Positions 20,894-34,100 of a stretch of DNA of 64,000 bases are shown here, in pieces. Numbering within the stretch: the stretch's first letter is position 1; each line of letters opens with the position of its first letter. The notes under the pieces are model-generated. The model was not told the origin of the DNA and ran no database searches. It worked only from the letters and a program-made list of their open reading frames with translations. A program made the position numbers and the translations under genes. The stretch is from Ascarosepion bandense (lineage: Eukaryota > Mollusca > Cephalopoda > Sepiida > Sepiidae), in the NCBI GenBank assembly GCA_037127315.1, contig JBBBDQ010001918.1:5192501-5256500 (forward strand). The letters run 5' to 3'.

Positions 20894-20907
20894 CACGCAC
20901 ACACAGA

Positions 20908-20990
<83 letters not shown>
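20894..20990. repeat. (CA)n(TA)n microsatellite
   Basis: A CA run of about 50 bp followed by a TA run of about 44 bp. Confidence 0.9.
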
Positions 20991-20997
<7 letters not shown>

Positions 20998-21442
20998 GTG
21001 TGTGGGGGGGGAGGTGACTAAATACCGTTGAGTACTACAGCCGCTAGTTGGTCAGTAAAGATATATACTCATTACCCGGACATACTTCTTCACAACAAGA
21101 CTGTATATATTGATTCTTACTAACAGCATTTCTAGTATTCCTGAAGTAACTAACCTGTGTTCCAGTTTGTATACTTTTGCTCAATATAACTTACATTTTC
21201 TATCTTTATATTTGTTTTGTTATTTATTATTTTGTGTGTTTTCTCAACAAGAATCCAAAATATTTTCTTTTCTTCTTTTAAGCGAAATCCTCGACTTACG
21301 ACCATTTCTGTTAATAATAATTTAAAAAAATGTTTCAGCAGATGACATTATTTAGTTAATGGTAACTCTTTTTATTTTTTTGGCAATTATCTTACTTAGT
21401 TTTCATTGTTCGGAAAATGATATTTTCATCTTGACGCGATTG

Positions 21443-21460
21443 TTCTCGGTCTTTTGGCTC
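21443..21460 (+). pseudogene. U2 snRNA-like 5' fragment
   Basis: TTCTCGGTCTTTTGGCT matches the 5' region of animal U2 snRNA (CUUCUCGGCCUUUUGGCU) with one change. Only about 17 nt agree, so by itself this could be chance. It is supported by a second, longer match 235 bp downstream. Confidence 0.4.
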
Positions 21461-21673
21461 GGGGTGTTCAAATAATTTTAATCCCAAGCCCCAGGACGCT
21501 CTCCCCCACGCAGTACCTTTCCTTCGGGACTGGGGATGAGTTTGTTGCCCGGCGTCTCTATGAGAAGAAGTGCCAAGGGCTTTGGTAATTTTTCTACGGT
21601 ACTGAATTTATACCCACTTCAGTCTATAACCATATGTCACATACGGTAGCGACGTGGGTGTGCTGAAAAATAA

Positions 21674-21942
21674 ACGCTTCACGGTCTTTTGGCTGAGGAA
21701 CATAACTAAGACCAGCTATGACCAGCTAAGTGATAAACTTAGACAAACTTAGACCAGCTAATTTATCGCGTATGAGGGAGGTGGGTAAATTTTGACCAGC
21801 TGCTTGAGCGTACGCGCTCAGGTCCCCACATTAAAAACCAACCTTGTGTCACAATTTGCCCCAGTGTGTGTGTGTGGTGGGGCAAATACCCAGCTTTGTA
21901 ACTGAGATCAAAGTGTATTATCTGTTTTTATCAGCTTAATCT
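21674..21942 (+). pseudogene. U2 snRNA-like sequence split by a 205-bp insertion
   Basis: ACGCTTCACGGTCTTTTGGC at 21,674 on matches U2 nt about 2-24, and GAGATCAAAGTGTATTATCT with TTTTTATCAGCTTAATCTC (21,904-21,942) matches the next about 38 nt in order. Between them lie about 205 bp with CTGAG at both joints, consistent with a 5-bp target duplication. U2 similarity stops after about nt 62, so it is a pseudogene fragment, not a functional snRNA. Confidence 0.55.
21698..21901. mobile_element. Repeat T inserted in the U2-like sequence
   Basis: Non-coding. It contains repeated GACCAGCT motifs and GAGCGTACGCGCTC, then CATTAAAAACC..ACCTTGTGTCA. A related copy is at 23,962-24,150. Class unknown; a non-autonomous element with 5-bp duplication is one reading. 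Confidence 0.45.
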
Positions 21943-22221
21943 CATTCACTCCTTCTCCTCTTCTATCTTCATTTCTTCCTTTCATTCTTTCATTTTCTCG
22001 CTGAAATCAGGTAGCGTCTTTTCCTGTATTCCCACGCGATGAAAACGGAATAGTCAACTATTTATGAGGTATTAGTCGAGGCGTAACGGTCGTGTGAACT
22101 AACGAAGTGAGGAATCCGCACACTCATAATAGGATGGTAATATTGGCAATTCTGGCGATTATGCTTCTGCTGTTGGTAATTGAACTAAAGTGGTATTTGC
22201 AAAAGTGTGTATAAGCACGTA

Positions 22222-22515
22222 ATCACTTAATCAGTCTGTTAAGCGCCATGCTTAATACATGCTGGGGAGGTCATGTCTCGAAAGAAACATTTCCTGTAGA
22301 TTTTCCTGTAGTAGATTGCTATTTTTTCTGCGCTAGACTGGTTGCCAATCAAGGTTATCCTGTTATTTAACTCCTATCCCGAGTGAAGAAACAGATAATA
22401 CCTTTCCTAAGGGTATCTGAGTATAAATGAATGCAACGAACTTAACTGGAATTCGAACTCGGCTCTCCGATTTCTCGTTTCGACCCAATATGCACTGCAT
22501 CAGAACGCATATTCA
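22222..22515 (-). mobile_element. SINE-1, diverged
   Basis: Minus strand: GTTAAGCGCCATGCTTAATA, GTCATGTCTCGAAAGAAACA, body GTATAAATGAATGCAACGAA, head CTCTCCGATTTCTCGTTTCG and CAATATGCACTGCATCAGAA. Confidence 0.7.
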
Positions 22516-23119
22516 TAAGCATGTAAGTACACGAAAAAAATGAATACTGAGGTTGAACTTTTTCACGTCTACCTCTGTTTGCTTGGGATCATTTTACTTG
22601 CAATATCAGCCTCAGGCAGGATATCGTGTTCTCATTTATGACTCACTGCAGAGGGTGGGAATTGAGCCCTACGCTTGGCCAGCCCTGATGGAAACTTCGT
22701 CGAAGTTTACACATCCCGTGCCTCAGGTTGCAAATTAAAGAACGTGCAGATGGTTGGCGGCGATGCACCCGGGGGGAGGAAATGAGAAACATGCGTAACT
22801 CAGGGTGAATAGGGACTGTGGCAGAAAGATTCGGCTTACTGAGAAGGGACGAAGTGTGGCGTAAATCTGTCAAGGAAACACGGAACGGAAAAAGAAAGGA
22901 GAAAAAGAAGGGAAGAATAAAGCGCGAAGAATTATTTCTTTTTACAGTAAGGTTCATCCTGTACAAGGCCCGTGGCCCTTGAGGTAGAGGGTTACAATAA
23001 GGGTAGTTTATACAATTAGGGGTGGTTATAACGGTTAACTAGACTTGAACAGGTTAAGATTGTAGTGATCGGGAAAATATCCTCTTGGGAGTCAGTTTCG
23101 CATCAATGGTTCGCGGGAT
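22516..23119. other. Mostly unassigned
   Basis: No gene recognised. Frames of 61 (plus) and 107 (minus, 22,966-22,643) codons have no domain I know. AGGGTTACAATAAGGGTAG near 22,990 and GATTGTAGTGATCGGGAAA near 23,060 vaguely recall a LINE-A 3' end on the minus strand, but too weakly to call. Confidence 0.3.
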
Positions 23120-23430
23120 GTGCATTATGGTGCAATGGATATGGACGCGGAACGACAAATCGGGAAGCCGAGTTCGAATTCCATTTGAATTCCTTGAATT
23201 CACGTACACACAAATACCCTTGGGAAAGGTATTAATTTGTCTCTTCCCTTCAATTATGGGTTAAATAATAGGGTAGATTGGGTTCTGTAGCCTTGGCTGG
23301 CAACCAATCTACCGCAGAAAGCAATGACAACTTAGTGCAGGATAATCTTCTGCCCAATCAGTCATGTCTCTTTCAAGGCATGATCGCCCAAAGCGTGTAT
23401 CACGTGCATCACGTACGGCACTTACGTCTC
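23120..23430 (+). mobile_element. SINE-1, full length
   Basis: Head GTGCATTATGGTGCAATGGA with B box GAGTTCGAATTCCA, body AATTCACGTACACACAAATA, hairpin TCATGTCTCTTTCAAGGCAT, end GTGTATCACGTGCATCACGT (a short internal duplication) and CGGCACTTACG. Confidence 0.85.
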
Positions 23431-23589
23431 ACCTATGGAATACGGAGAGAGCTGTGACGTTTTGTTATAATTTAAGTGGCATGGCAGGTCATAGCCATGA
23501 ACGTTAGCTTTTAGTCAACCAAGGAATATAGTCCGTACGAGATCTTTCTATGGAAATAGAGATTGGTTAGTGAGAGGCTCACTATATGC

Positions 23590-23593
<4 letters not shown>

Positions 23594-23620
<27 letters not shown>

Positions 23621-23668
23621 ATAGAGACAGAGAGAGAGAGAGCGAGAGAGAGAGAAAGAGAGAGATAT
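23594..23668. repeat. (GT)n and (GA)n microsatellite
   Basis: A GT run followed by GA-rich sequence, just left of repeat V copy 1. Confidence 0.9.
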
Positions 23669-23714
23669 TAGTGGGTGACAAATAATATGTCACCTACAAG
23701 AACCCGGAGAATTA

Positions 23715-23935
23715 AGAAAGTGTGATACAAACAGACCGTCTAACCTTCTCTACCCTATTTTTTAAATATGGATTGAGTAGAGTACCTGCTTATGGAACGG
23801 TGGCAACAAATAGGTCGCAAAGGCGTACCACTTTTCAGTGATAAACTTCTCACACTAAACTAGATTTTCGATCCATGTTCACATCTGATTAGAGACTGCA
23901 GACGTTTGTTTCCAGTGTTTTCCTTACAGTCTTAC
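23715..23935 (+). repeat. Repeat V, copy 1
   Basis: ACAGACCGTCTAACCTTCTC, GGTCGCAAAGGCGTACCAC and CCAGTGTTTTCCTTACA align with 36,195-36,395 downstream of the satellite block. A third, partial copy lies at 24,905-24,985. Unclassified, non-coding. Confidence 0.6.
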
Positions 23936-23946
23936 AATCGTCCCCA

Positions 23947-24155
23947 GCCTTTTTGGCCGAGAGGCATATGACCAGAACTGAACATCTATGACCAGCTTTG
24001 ACCAAGAGGAACCAGTTTGATACCTAGTTACCTCGTAAGATCGGGCTGGGTAATATTTGACCAATGATCTGAGTGTACGCGCTAAGGTTCGCACGTTAAA
24101 AACCGACCTTGTGTCATATCTCTCTTCAGTGGGGGAGAAGGGTAGATATCAACAA
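23947..24155 (+). mobile_element. Repeat T, copy 2, next to a U2-like motif
   Basis: GCCTTTTTGGCCGAG (23,947-23,961) resembles the U2 5' motif, followed by GCATATGACCAGAACTG, GAGTGTACGCGCTAAGG and ACGTTAAAAACCGACCTTGT, aligning with T copy 1. Beyond the T-like part only weak U2 similarity is visible. Confidence 0.4.
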
Positions 24156-24221
24156 TGGGCGTTATACAAAATTTATAATAGATCGATAGAAATGAACAGA
24201 CTTAGATAGATATATATGAAC

Positions 24222-24259
<38 letters not shown>

Positions 24260-24426
24260 ATAGACTGAAATGAGTAGATTAATATATATATATAGAGAGA
24301 GAGAGACAGAGAGACAGAGAGAGATTGAAATGAGCAGATTAATATATATGAAGGCGTGTCAGTAGTAGAGAGTGTTCAAATTTATTACTGAATGAACGAT
24401 GCATATATATATATATATATATATAT
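24222..24426. repeat. (TA)n, (GA)n compound microsatellites
   Basis: Several short TA and GA runs separated by TGAAATGAGCAGATTAATAT-type units. Confidence 0.8.
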
Positions 24427-24835
24427 ACTACCAACCATAAGTTTGGGATCACTTAAATTTATTCTCTAAGAGAAAGAAATAACAAATTTTATGTCTTAGA
24501 AGAATAAATATAGATATATTTCATTGTTCACATTTGTACAATAATTAAAACCCAAATTAACATAGAGTAATTTCAAATTTAATTAAAGTTAATTTATATT
24601 TTCTTTTCATCAAAGACACCACAACGAGCATTTATTAGAGTAAATCCTTGGCATTCTTTCTAATAACTTATAAAAATAAGTTGGTGAAAGTGATTTCCAA
24701 GCATCCTGCAAGCATTTAAATAACATTTGTTCATTTTTATGAAGTTCATTTCGAACTGTACGATCAATTTTATCCCTTATTCTCCTTTTTTAATAGTGGT
24801 TTCTTAAATGCTACACAGCCTTTAAGCCCAGCAGA
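24427..24835 (-). mobile_element. Tc1-family transposase remnant with one terminus
   Basis: The left end ACTACCAACCATAAGTTTGG resembles Tc1-like inverted ends. On the minus strand 24,780-24,610 translate to RNELHKNEQMLFKCLQDAWK, then SLSPTYFYKLLERMPR, the C-terminal end of Tc1-type transposases (helix before a final SMPRR-like motif). The catalytic core and other end are missing. It is bounded by a GATA run on the right. Confidence 0.7.
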
Positions 24836-24838
24836 ATG

Positions 24839-24840
<2 letters not shown>

Positions 24841-24893
<53 letters not shown>
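24841..24893. repeat. (GATA)n microsatellite
   Basis: About 13 GATA units followed by GAGAGA. A similar GATA/GA run lies at 35,764-35,832 on the far side of the satellite block. Confidence 0.95.
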
Positions 24894-24904
24894 TGAGAGA
24901 GAGA

Positions 24905-24985
24905 AGGAAATCGAATAGATAATATTGCCTAGATAGACTGTCTCATATTTATCACACTATTTATTAAACATGACTCGTCTATCCC
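24905..24985 (+). repeat. Repeat V, partial copy 2, left flank of the satellite
   Basis: GGAAATCGAATAGATAATAT, GATAGACTGTCTC and ATTTATCACACTATTTATT align with 36,170-36,245 (GGGAATCGATTAGATAATGT). Same orientation as the right-flank copy, so V is a direct repeat around the satellite. Confidence 0.6.
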
Positions 24986-25161
24986 CTATGAAAATATCAA
25001 ATACAACATTTGTATTCAAAAAGAGAAGGTGACAAAGAATAATCAAAGATTATAAAAAATTGTTCATTCTAGAAAAGTACTTCTTTCATGTTATTTCCTC
25101 TAATATTTATGGCTCTTTAATTTTGTAGTCGGAGCTGTTTAACTTAAAGCAAGGTTTTCAA

Positions 25162-28100
25162 AGTTGCAATAAAAAGCAAGAGAAATAAAGATAAAAGAAA
25201 TACTAGTGAAAAATGAATAATAATTGACAATACTTCATCTAAGAAGGCTAACCAGCAGGAGTCATTCAAATTTAGCCATATAGCTATATTCTCTACTTCT
25301 ACTTCTTATGGATGGGAGTTGCAATAAAAAGCAAGAGAAATGAAGATGAAAGAAATACTAGTGAAAAATGAATAATAATTGCCAATGCTTCATCTAAGAA
25401 GACTAACCATCAGGAGTCATTCAAATTTAGCCATATAGCTATATTCTCTACTTCTACTTCTTAAAGATGGGAGTTGCAATAAAAAGCAAGAGAAATGAAG
25501 ATGAAAGAAATACTAGAGAAAAATGAATAATAATTGACAATGCTTCATCTAAGAAGGCTAACCAGCAGGAGTCATTCAAATTTAGCCATATAGCTATATT
25601 CTCTACTTCTACTTCTTATCGATGGGAGTTGCAATAAAAAGCAAGAGAAATGAAGATGAAAGAAATACTAGAGAAAAATGAATAATAATTGACAATGCTT
25701 CATCTAAGAAGGCTAACCAGCAGGAGTCATTCAAATTTAGCCATATAGCTATATTCTCTACTTCTACTTCTTATGGATGGGAGTTGCAATAAAAAGCAAG
25801 AGAAATGAAGATGAAAGAAATACTAGTGAAAAATGAATAATAATTGACAATGCTTCATCTAAGAAGGCTAACCAGCAGGAGTCATTCAAATTTAGCCATA
25901 TAGCTATATTCTCTACTTCTACTTCTTATCGATGGGAGTTGCAATAAAAAGCAAGAGAAATGAAGATGAAAGAAATACTAGAGAAAAATGAATAATAATT
26001 GACAATGCTTCATCTAAGAAGGCTAACCAGCAGGAGTCATTCAAATTTAGCCATATAGCTATATTCTCTACTTCTACTTCTTATCGATGGGAGTTGCAAT
26101 AAAAAGCAAGAGAAATGAAGATGAAAGAAATACTAGTGAAAAATGAATAATAACAATAATAAGCCACTCCAAGAAGGCTAACCAGCAGGAGTCATTCAAA
26201 TTTAGCCATATAGCTATATTCTCTACTTCTACTTCTTATGGATGGGAGTTGCAATAAAAAGTAAGAGAAATGAAGATGAAAGAAATACTAGTGAAAAATG
26301 AATAATAATTGACAATGCTTCATCTAAGAAGGCTAATCAGCAGGAGTCATTCAAATTTAGCCATATAGCTATATTCTCTACTTCTACTTCTTATGGATGG
26401 GAGTTGCAATAAAAAGCAAGAGAAATGAAGATGAAAGAAATACTAGTGAAAAATGAATAATAATTGACAATGCTTCATCCTGAAGGCTAATCAGCAGGAG
26501 TCATTCAAATTTGTATATAGCTATATTCTACTTCTACTTCTTGGATGGGAGTTGCAATAAAAAGCAAGAGAAATGAAGATGAAAGAAATACTAGTGAAAA
26601 ATGAATAATAATTGACAATGCTTCATCTAAGAAGGCTAATCAGCAGGAGTCATTCAAATTTAGCCATATAGCTATATTCTCTACTTCTACTTCTTATGGA
26701 TGGGAGTTGCAATAAAAAGCAAGAGAAATGAAGATGAAAGAAATACTAGTGAAAAATGAATAATAATTGACAATACTGCTTCATCTAAGAAGGCTAACCA
26801 GCAGGAGTCATTCAAATTTAGCCATATAGCTATATTCTCTACTTCTACTTCTTATGGATACGTTGCAATAAAAAGTAAGAGAAATGAAGATGAAAGAAAT
26901 ACTAGTGAAAAATGAATAATAATTGACAATGCTTCATCTAAGAAGGCTAACCAGCAGGAGTCATTCAAATTTAGCCATATAGCTATATTCTACTTCTACT
27001 TCTTATGGATGGGAGTTGCAATAAAAAGCAAGAGAAATGAAGATGAAAGAAATACTAGTGAAAAATGAATAATAATTGACAATGCTTCATCTAAGAAGGC
27101 TAGCCAGCAGGGTATTCAAATTTAGCCATATAGCTATATTCTCTGTTTCTACTTCTTATGGATGGGAGTTGCAATAAAAAGCAAGAGAAATGAAGATGAA
27201 AGAAATACTAGTGAAAAATGAATAATTGACAATGCTTCATCTAAGAAGGCTAATCAGCAGGAGTCATTCAAATTTAGCCATATAGCTATATTCTCTACTT
27301 CTACTTCTTATGGATGGGAGTTGCAATAAAAAGCAAGAGAAATGAAGATGAAAGAAATACTGGTGAAAAATGAATAATAATTGACAAATGCTTCATCTAA
27401 GAAGGCTAACCAGCAGGAGTCATTCAAATTTAGCCATATAGCTATGTTCTACTTCTACTTCTTATGGATGGGAGTTGCAATAAAAAGTAAGAGAAATGAA
27501 GATGAAAGAAATACTAGTGAAAAATGAATAATAATTGACAATGCTTCATCTAAGAAGGCTAATCAGCAGGAGTCATTCAAATTTAGCCATATAGCTATAT
27601 TCTCTACTTCTACTTCTTATGGATGGGAGTTGCAATAAAAAGCAAGAGAAATGAAGATGAAAGAAATACTAGTGAAAAATGAATAATAATTGACAATGCT
27701 TCATCTAAGAAGGCTAACCAGCAGGAGTCCATTCAAATTTAGCCATATAGCTATATTCTCTACTTCTACTTCTTATGGATGGGAGTTGCAATAAAAAGCA
27801 AGAGAAATGAAGATGAAAGAAATACTAGTGAAAAATGAATAATAATTGACAATGCTTCATCTAAGAAGGCTAATCAGCAGAATCATTCAATTTAGCCATA
27901 TAGCTATATTCTCTACTTCTACTTCTTATGGATGGGAGTTGCAATAAAAAAGCAAGAGAAATGAAGATGAAAGAAATACTAGTGAAAAATGAATAATAAT
28001 TGACAATGCTTCATCTAAGAAGGCTAATCATGGAGTCATTCAAATTTAGCCATATAGCTATATTCTCTACTTCTACTTCTTATGGATGGGGGTGCAATAA

Positions 28101-31100
28101 AAAGTAAAGAAAATGAAGATAAAGAAATACTAGAGAAAAATGAATAATAATTGACAATGCTTCATCTAAGAAGGCTAATCAGCAGGAGTCATTCAAATTT
28201 AGCCATATAGCTATATTCTCTACTTCTACTTCTTATGGATGGGAGTTGCAATAAAAGCAAGAGAAATGAAAGATGAAAGAAATACTAGTGAAAAATGAAT
28301 AATAATTGACAATGCTTGATCTAAGAAGGCTAACCAGCAGGAGTCATTCAAATTTAGCCATATAGCTATATTCTCTACTTCTACTTCTTATGGATGGGAG
28401 TTGCAATAAAAAGCAAGAGAAATGAAGATGAAAGAAATACTAGTGAAAAATGAATAATAATTGACAATGCTTCATCTAAGAAGGCTAACCAGCAGGAGTC
28501 ATTCAAATTTAGCCATATAGCTATATTCTCTACTTCTACTTCTTATGGATGGGAGTTGCAATAAAAAGTAAGAGAAATGAAGATGAAAGAAATACTAGAG
28601 AAAAATGAATAATAATTGACAATGCTTCATCTAAGAAGGCTAATCAGCAGGAGTCATTCAAATTTAGCCATATAGCTATATTCTCTACTTCTACTTCTTA
28701 TGGATGGGAGTTGCAATAAAAAGCAAGAGAAATGAAGATGAAAGAAATACTAGTGAAAAATGAATAATAATTGACAATGCTTCATCTAAGAAGGCTAATC
28801 AGCAGGAGTCATTCAAATTTAGCCATATAGCTATATTCTCTACTTCTACTTCTTATGGATGGGAGTTGCAATAAAAAGTAAGAGAAATGAAGATGAAAGA
28901 AATACTAGTGAAAAATGAATAATAATTGACAATGCTTCATCTAAGAAGGCTAATCAGCAGGAGTCATTCAAATTTAGCCATATAGCTATATTCTCTACTT
29001 CTACTTCTTATGGATGGGAGTTGCAATAAAAAGCAAGAGAAATGAAGATGAAAGAAATACTAGTGAAAAATGAATAATAATTGACAATGCTTCATCTAAG
29101 AAGGCTAACCAGCAGGAGTCATTCAAATTTAGCCATATAGCTATATTCTCTACTTCTACTTCTTATGGATGGGAGTTGCAATAAAAAGCAAGAGAAATGA
29201 AGATGAAAGAAATACTAGTGAAAAATGAATAATAATTGACAATGCTTCATCTAAGAAGGCTAATCAGCAGGAGTCATTCAAATTTAGCCATATAGCTATA
29301 TTCTCTACTTCTACTTCTTATGGATGGGAGTTGCAATAAAAAGCAAGAGAAATGAAGATGAAAGAAATACTAGTGAAAAATGAATAATAATTGACAATGC
29401 TTCATCTAAGAAGGCTAACCAGCAGGAGTCATTCAAATTTAGCCATATAGCTATATTCTCTACTTCTACTTCTTATGGATGGGAGTTGCAATAAAAAGCA
29501 AGAGAAATGAAGATGAAAGAAATACTAGTGAAAAATGAATAATAATTGACAATGCTTCATCCAAGAAGGCTAACCAGCAGGAGTCATTCAAATTTAGCCA
29601 TATAGCTATATTCTCTACTTCTACTTCTTATGGATGGGAGTTGCAATAAAAGTAAGAGAAATGAAGATGAAAGAAATACTAGTGAAAATGAATAATAATT
29701 GACAATGCTTTATCTAAGAAGGCTAATCAGCAGGAGTCATTCAAATTTAGCCATATAGCTATATTCTCTACTTCTACTTCTTATGGATGGGAGTTGCAAT
29801 AAAAAGCAAGAGAAATGAAGATGAAAGAAATACTAGTAAAAATAATAATTGACAATGCTTCATCTAAGAAGGCTAATCAGCAGGAGTCATTCAAATTTAG
29901 CCATATAGCTATATTCTCTACTTCTACTTATGGATGGGAGTTGCAATAAAAGCAAGAGAAATGAAGATGAAAGAAATACTAGTGAAAAATGAATAATTGA
30001 CAATGCTTCATCTAAGAAGGCTAATCAGCAGGAGTCATTCAAATTTAGCCATATAGCTATATTCTCTACTTCTACTCTTTATGGATGGGAGTTGCAATAA
30101 AAAGCAAGAGAAATGAAGATGAAAGAAATACTAGTGAAACAATAATAATTGGACAATGCTTCATCTAAGAAGGCTAACCAGCAGGAGTCATTCAAATTTA
30201 GCCATATAGCTATATTCTCTACTTCTACTTCTTATGGATGGGAGTTGCAATAAAAAGTAAGAGAAATGAAGATGAAAGAAATACTAGTGAAAAATGAATA
30301 ATAATTGACAATGCTTCATCTAAGAAGGCTAACCAGCAGGAGTCATTCAAATTTAGCCATATAGCTATATTCTCTACTTCTACTTCTTATGGATGGGAGT
30401 TGCAATAAAAAGCAAGAGAAATGAAGATGAAAGAAATACTAGTGAAAAATGAATAATAATTGACAATGCTTCATCTAAGAAGGCTAACCAGCAGGAGTCA
30501 TTCAAATTTAGCCATATAGCTATATTCTCTACTTCTACTTCTTATGGATGGGAGTTGCAATAAAAGCAAGAGAAATGAAGATGAAAGAAATACTAGTGAA
30601 AATGAATAATAATTGACAATGCTTCATCTAAGAAGGCTAATCAGCAGGAGTCATTCAAATTTAGCCATATAGCTATATTCTACTTCTACTTCTTATGGAT
30701 GGGAGTTGCAATAAAAAGCAAGAGAAATGAAGATGAAAGAAATACTAGTGAAAAATGAATAATAATTGACAATGCTTCATCTAAGAAGGCTAATCAGCAG
30801 GAGTCATTCAAATTTAGCCATAGCTATATTCTCTACTTCTACTTCTTATGGATGGGAGTTGCAATAAAAAGTAAGAGAAATGAAGATGAAAGAAATACTA
30901 GAGAAAAATGAATAATAATTGACAATGCTTCATCTAAGAAGGCTAATCAGCAGGAGTCATTCAAATTTAGCCATATAGCTATATTCTCTACTTCTACTTC
31001 TTATGGATGGGAGTTGCAATAAAAAGTAAGAGAAATGAAGATGAGTAAAATACTAGAGAAAAATGAATAATAATTGACAATGCTTCATCTAAGAAGGCTA

Positions 31101-34100
31101 ATCAGCAGGAGTCATTCAAATTTAGCCATATAGCTATATTCTCTACTTCTACTTCTTATGGATGGGAGTTGCAATAAAAAAAAAAGCAAGAGAAATGAAG
31201 ATGAAAGAAATACTAGTGAAAAATGAATAATAATTGACAATGCTTCATCTAAGAAGGCTAATCAGCAGGAGTCATTCAAATTTAGCCAGCTATATTCTAC
31301 TTCTACTTCTTATGGATGGGAGTTGCAATAAAAAGTAAGAGAAATGAAGATGAAAGAAATACTAGAGAAAAATGAATAATAATTGACAATGCTTCATCTA
31401 AGAAGGCTAATCAGCAGGAGTCATTCAAATTTAGCCATATAGCTATATCTTCTACTTCTACTTCTATGGATGGAGTTGCAATAAAAAGTAAGAGAAATGA
31501 AGATGAAAGAAATACTAGAGAAAAATGAATAATAATTGACAATGCTTCATCTAAGAAGGCTAATCAGCAGGAGTCATTCAAATTTAGCCATATAGCTGTA
31601 TTCTCTACTTCTACTTCTTATGGATTGAGTTGCACAAAAGCAAGAGAAATGAAGATGAAAAAGAAATACTAGAGAAATGAATAATAATTGACAATGCTTC
31701 ATCTACAAAGGCTAACCAGCAGGAGTCATTCAATAAATTTAGCCATATAGCTATATTCTCTACTTCTACTTCTTATCGATGGGAGTTGCACAAAAAGCAA
31801 GAGAACAAGATGAAAGAAATAGCCAGAGAAAAATGAATAATAATTGACAATGCTTCAATCTAAGAAGGCTAATCAGCAGGAGTCATTCAAATTTAGCCAT
31901 ATAGCTATATTCTCTACTTCTACTTCTTATGGATGGGAGTTGCAATAAAAAGTAAGAGAAATGAAGATGAAAGAAATACTAGAGAAAATGACAACAATAA
32001 TTGACAATGCTTCATCTAAGAAGGCTAACCAGCAGGAGTCATTCAAATTTAGCCATATAGCTATATTCTCTACTTCTACTTCTTATCGATGGGAGTTGCA
32101 CAAAAGCAAGAGAAATGAAGATGAAAGAAATACTAGAGAAAAATGAAGAACAATTGACAATGCTTCATCTAAGAAGGCTAATCAGCAGGAGTCATTCAAA
32201 TTTAGCCATATAGCTATATTCTCTACTTCTACTTCTTATGGATTGGAGTTGCAATAAAAAGCAAGAGAAATGAAGATGAAAGAAATACTAGAGAAAAATG
32301 AATAATAATTGACAATGCTTCATCTAAGAAGGCTAACCAGCAGGAGTCATTCAAATTTAGCCATAGCTATATTCTCTTACTTCTACTTCTTATCGATGGG
32401 AGTTGCAATAAAAAGCAAGAGAAATGAAGATGAAAGAAATACTAGAGAAAATGAATAATAATTGACAATGCTTCATCTAAGAAGGCTAATCAGCAGGAGT
32501 CATTCAAATTTAGCCATATAGCTATATTCTCTGCTTCTACTTCTTATGGATGGGAGTTGCAATAAAAAGTAAGAGAAATGAAGATGAAAGAAATACTAGA
32601 GAAAAATGAATAATAATTGACAATGCTTCATCTAAGAAGGCTAATCAGCAGGAGTCATTCAAATTTAGCTATATAGCTATATTCTCTACTTCTACTTCTT
32701 ATGGATGGGAGTTGCAATAAAAAGTAAGAGAAATGAAGATGAAAGAAATACTAGAGAAAAATGAATAATAATCTTTGACAATGCTTCATCTAAGAAGGCT
32801 AATCAGCAGGAGTCATTCAAATTTAGCCATATAGCTATTCTCTACTTCTACTTCTTATGGATTGGAGTTGCAATAAAAAAAGGCAGAAATGAAGATGAAA
32901 GAAATACTAGAGAAAAATGAATAATAATTGACAATGCTTCATCTAAGAAGGCTAACCAGCAGGAGTCATTCAAATTTAGCCATAGCTATATTCTCTACTT
33001 CTACTTCTTATCGATGGGAGTTGCAATAAAAAGCAAGAGAAATGAAGATGAAAGAAATACTAGAAAAATGAATAATAATTGACAATGCTTCATCTAAGAA
33101 GGCTAATCAGCAGAGTCATTCAAATTTAGCCATATAGCTATATTCTCTACTTCTACTTCTTATGGATGGGAGTTGCAATAAAAAGTAAGAGAAATGAAGA
33201 TGAAAGAAATACTAGAGAAAAATGAATAATAATTGACAATGTAAGTCATCTAAGAAGGCTAACCAGCAGGGAGCTTCTATTCAAATTTAGCCATAGCTAT
33301 AGCTCTCTACTTCTACTTCTTATCGATGGGAGTTGCAATAAAAGCAAGAGAAATGAAGATGAAAGAAATACTAGAGAAAAATGAATAATAATTGACAATG
33401 CTTCATCTAAGAAGGCTAATCAGCAGGAGTCATTCAAATTTAGCCATATAGCTATATTCTACTTCTACTTCTATGGATTGGAGTTATAATAAAAAAGCAA
33501 GAGAAATGAAGATGAAAGAAATACTAGAGAAAAATGAATAATAATTGACAATGCTTCATCTAAGAAGGCTAACCAGCAGGAGTCATTCAAATTTAGCCAT
33601 ATAGCTATATTCTCTACTTCTACTTCTTATCGATGGGAGTTGCAATAAAAGCAAGAGAAATGAAGATGAAAGAAATACTAGGAGAAAAATGAATAATAAT
33701 TGACAATGCTTCATCTAAGCATACAATGTGAATAATAATTGACAATGCTTCATCTAAGAAGGCTAATCAGCAGGAGTCATTCAAATTTAGCCATATAGCT
33801 ATATTCTCTACTTCTACTTCTATGGATGGGAGTTGCAATAAAAAGTAAGAGAAATGAAGATGAAAGAAATACTAGAGAAAAAAATGAATAATAATTGACA
33901 ATGCTTCATCTAAGAAGGCTAATCAGCAGGAGTCATTCAAATTTAGCCATATAGCTATATTCTCTACTTCTACTTCTTATGGATTGGAGTTGCAATAAAA
34001 AAGCAAGAGAAATGAAGATGAAAGAAATACTAGAGAAAAATGAATAATAATTGACAATGCTTCATCTAAGAAGGCTAACCAGCAGGAGTCATTCAAATTT

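Noticed and set aside
31961..32146. Open frame within the satellite
   Set aside because: Arises where an indel joins two monomers; each normal monomer has in-frame stops and the period is not a multiple of three.
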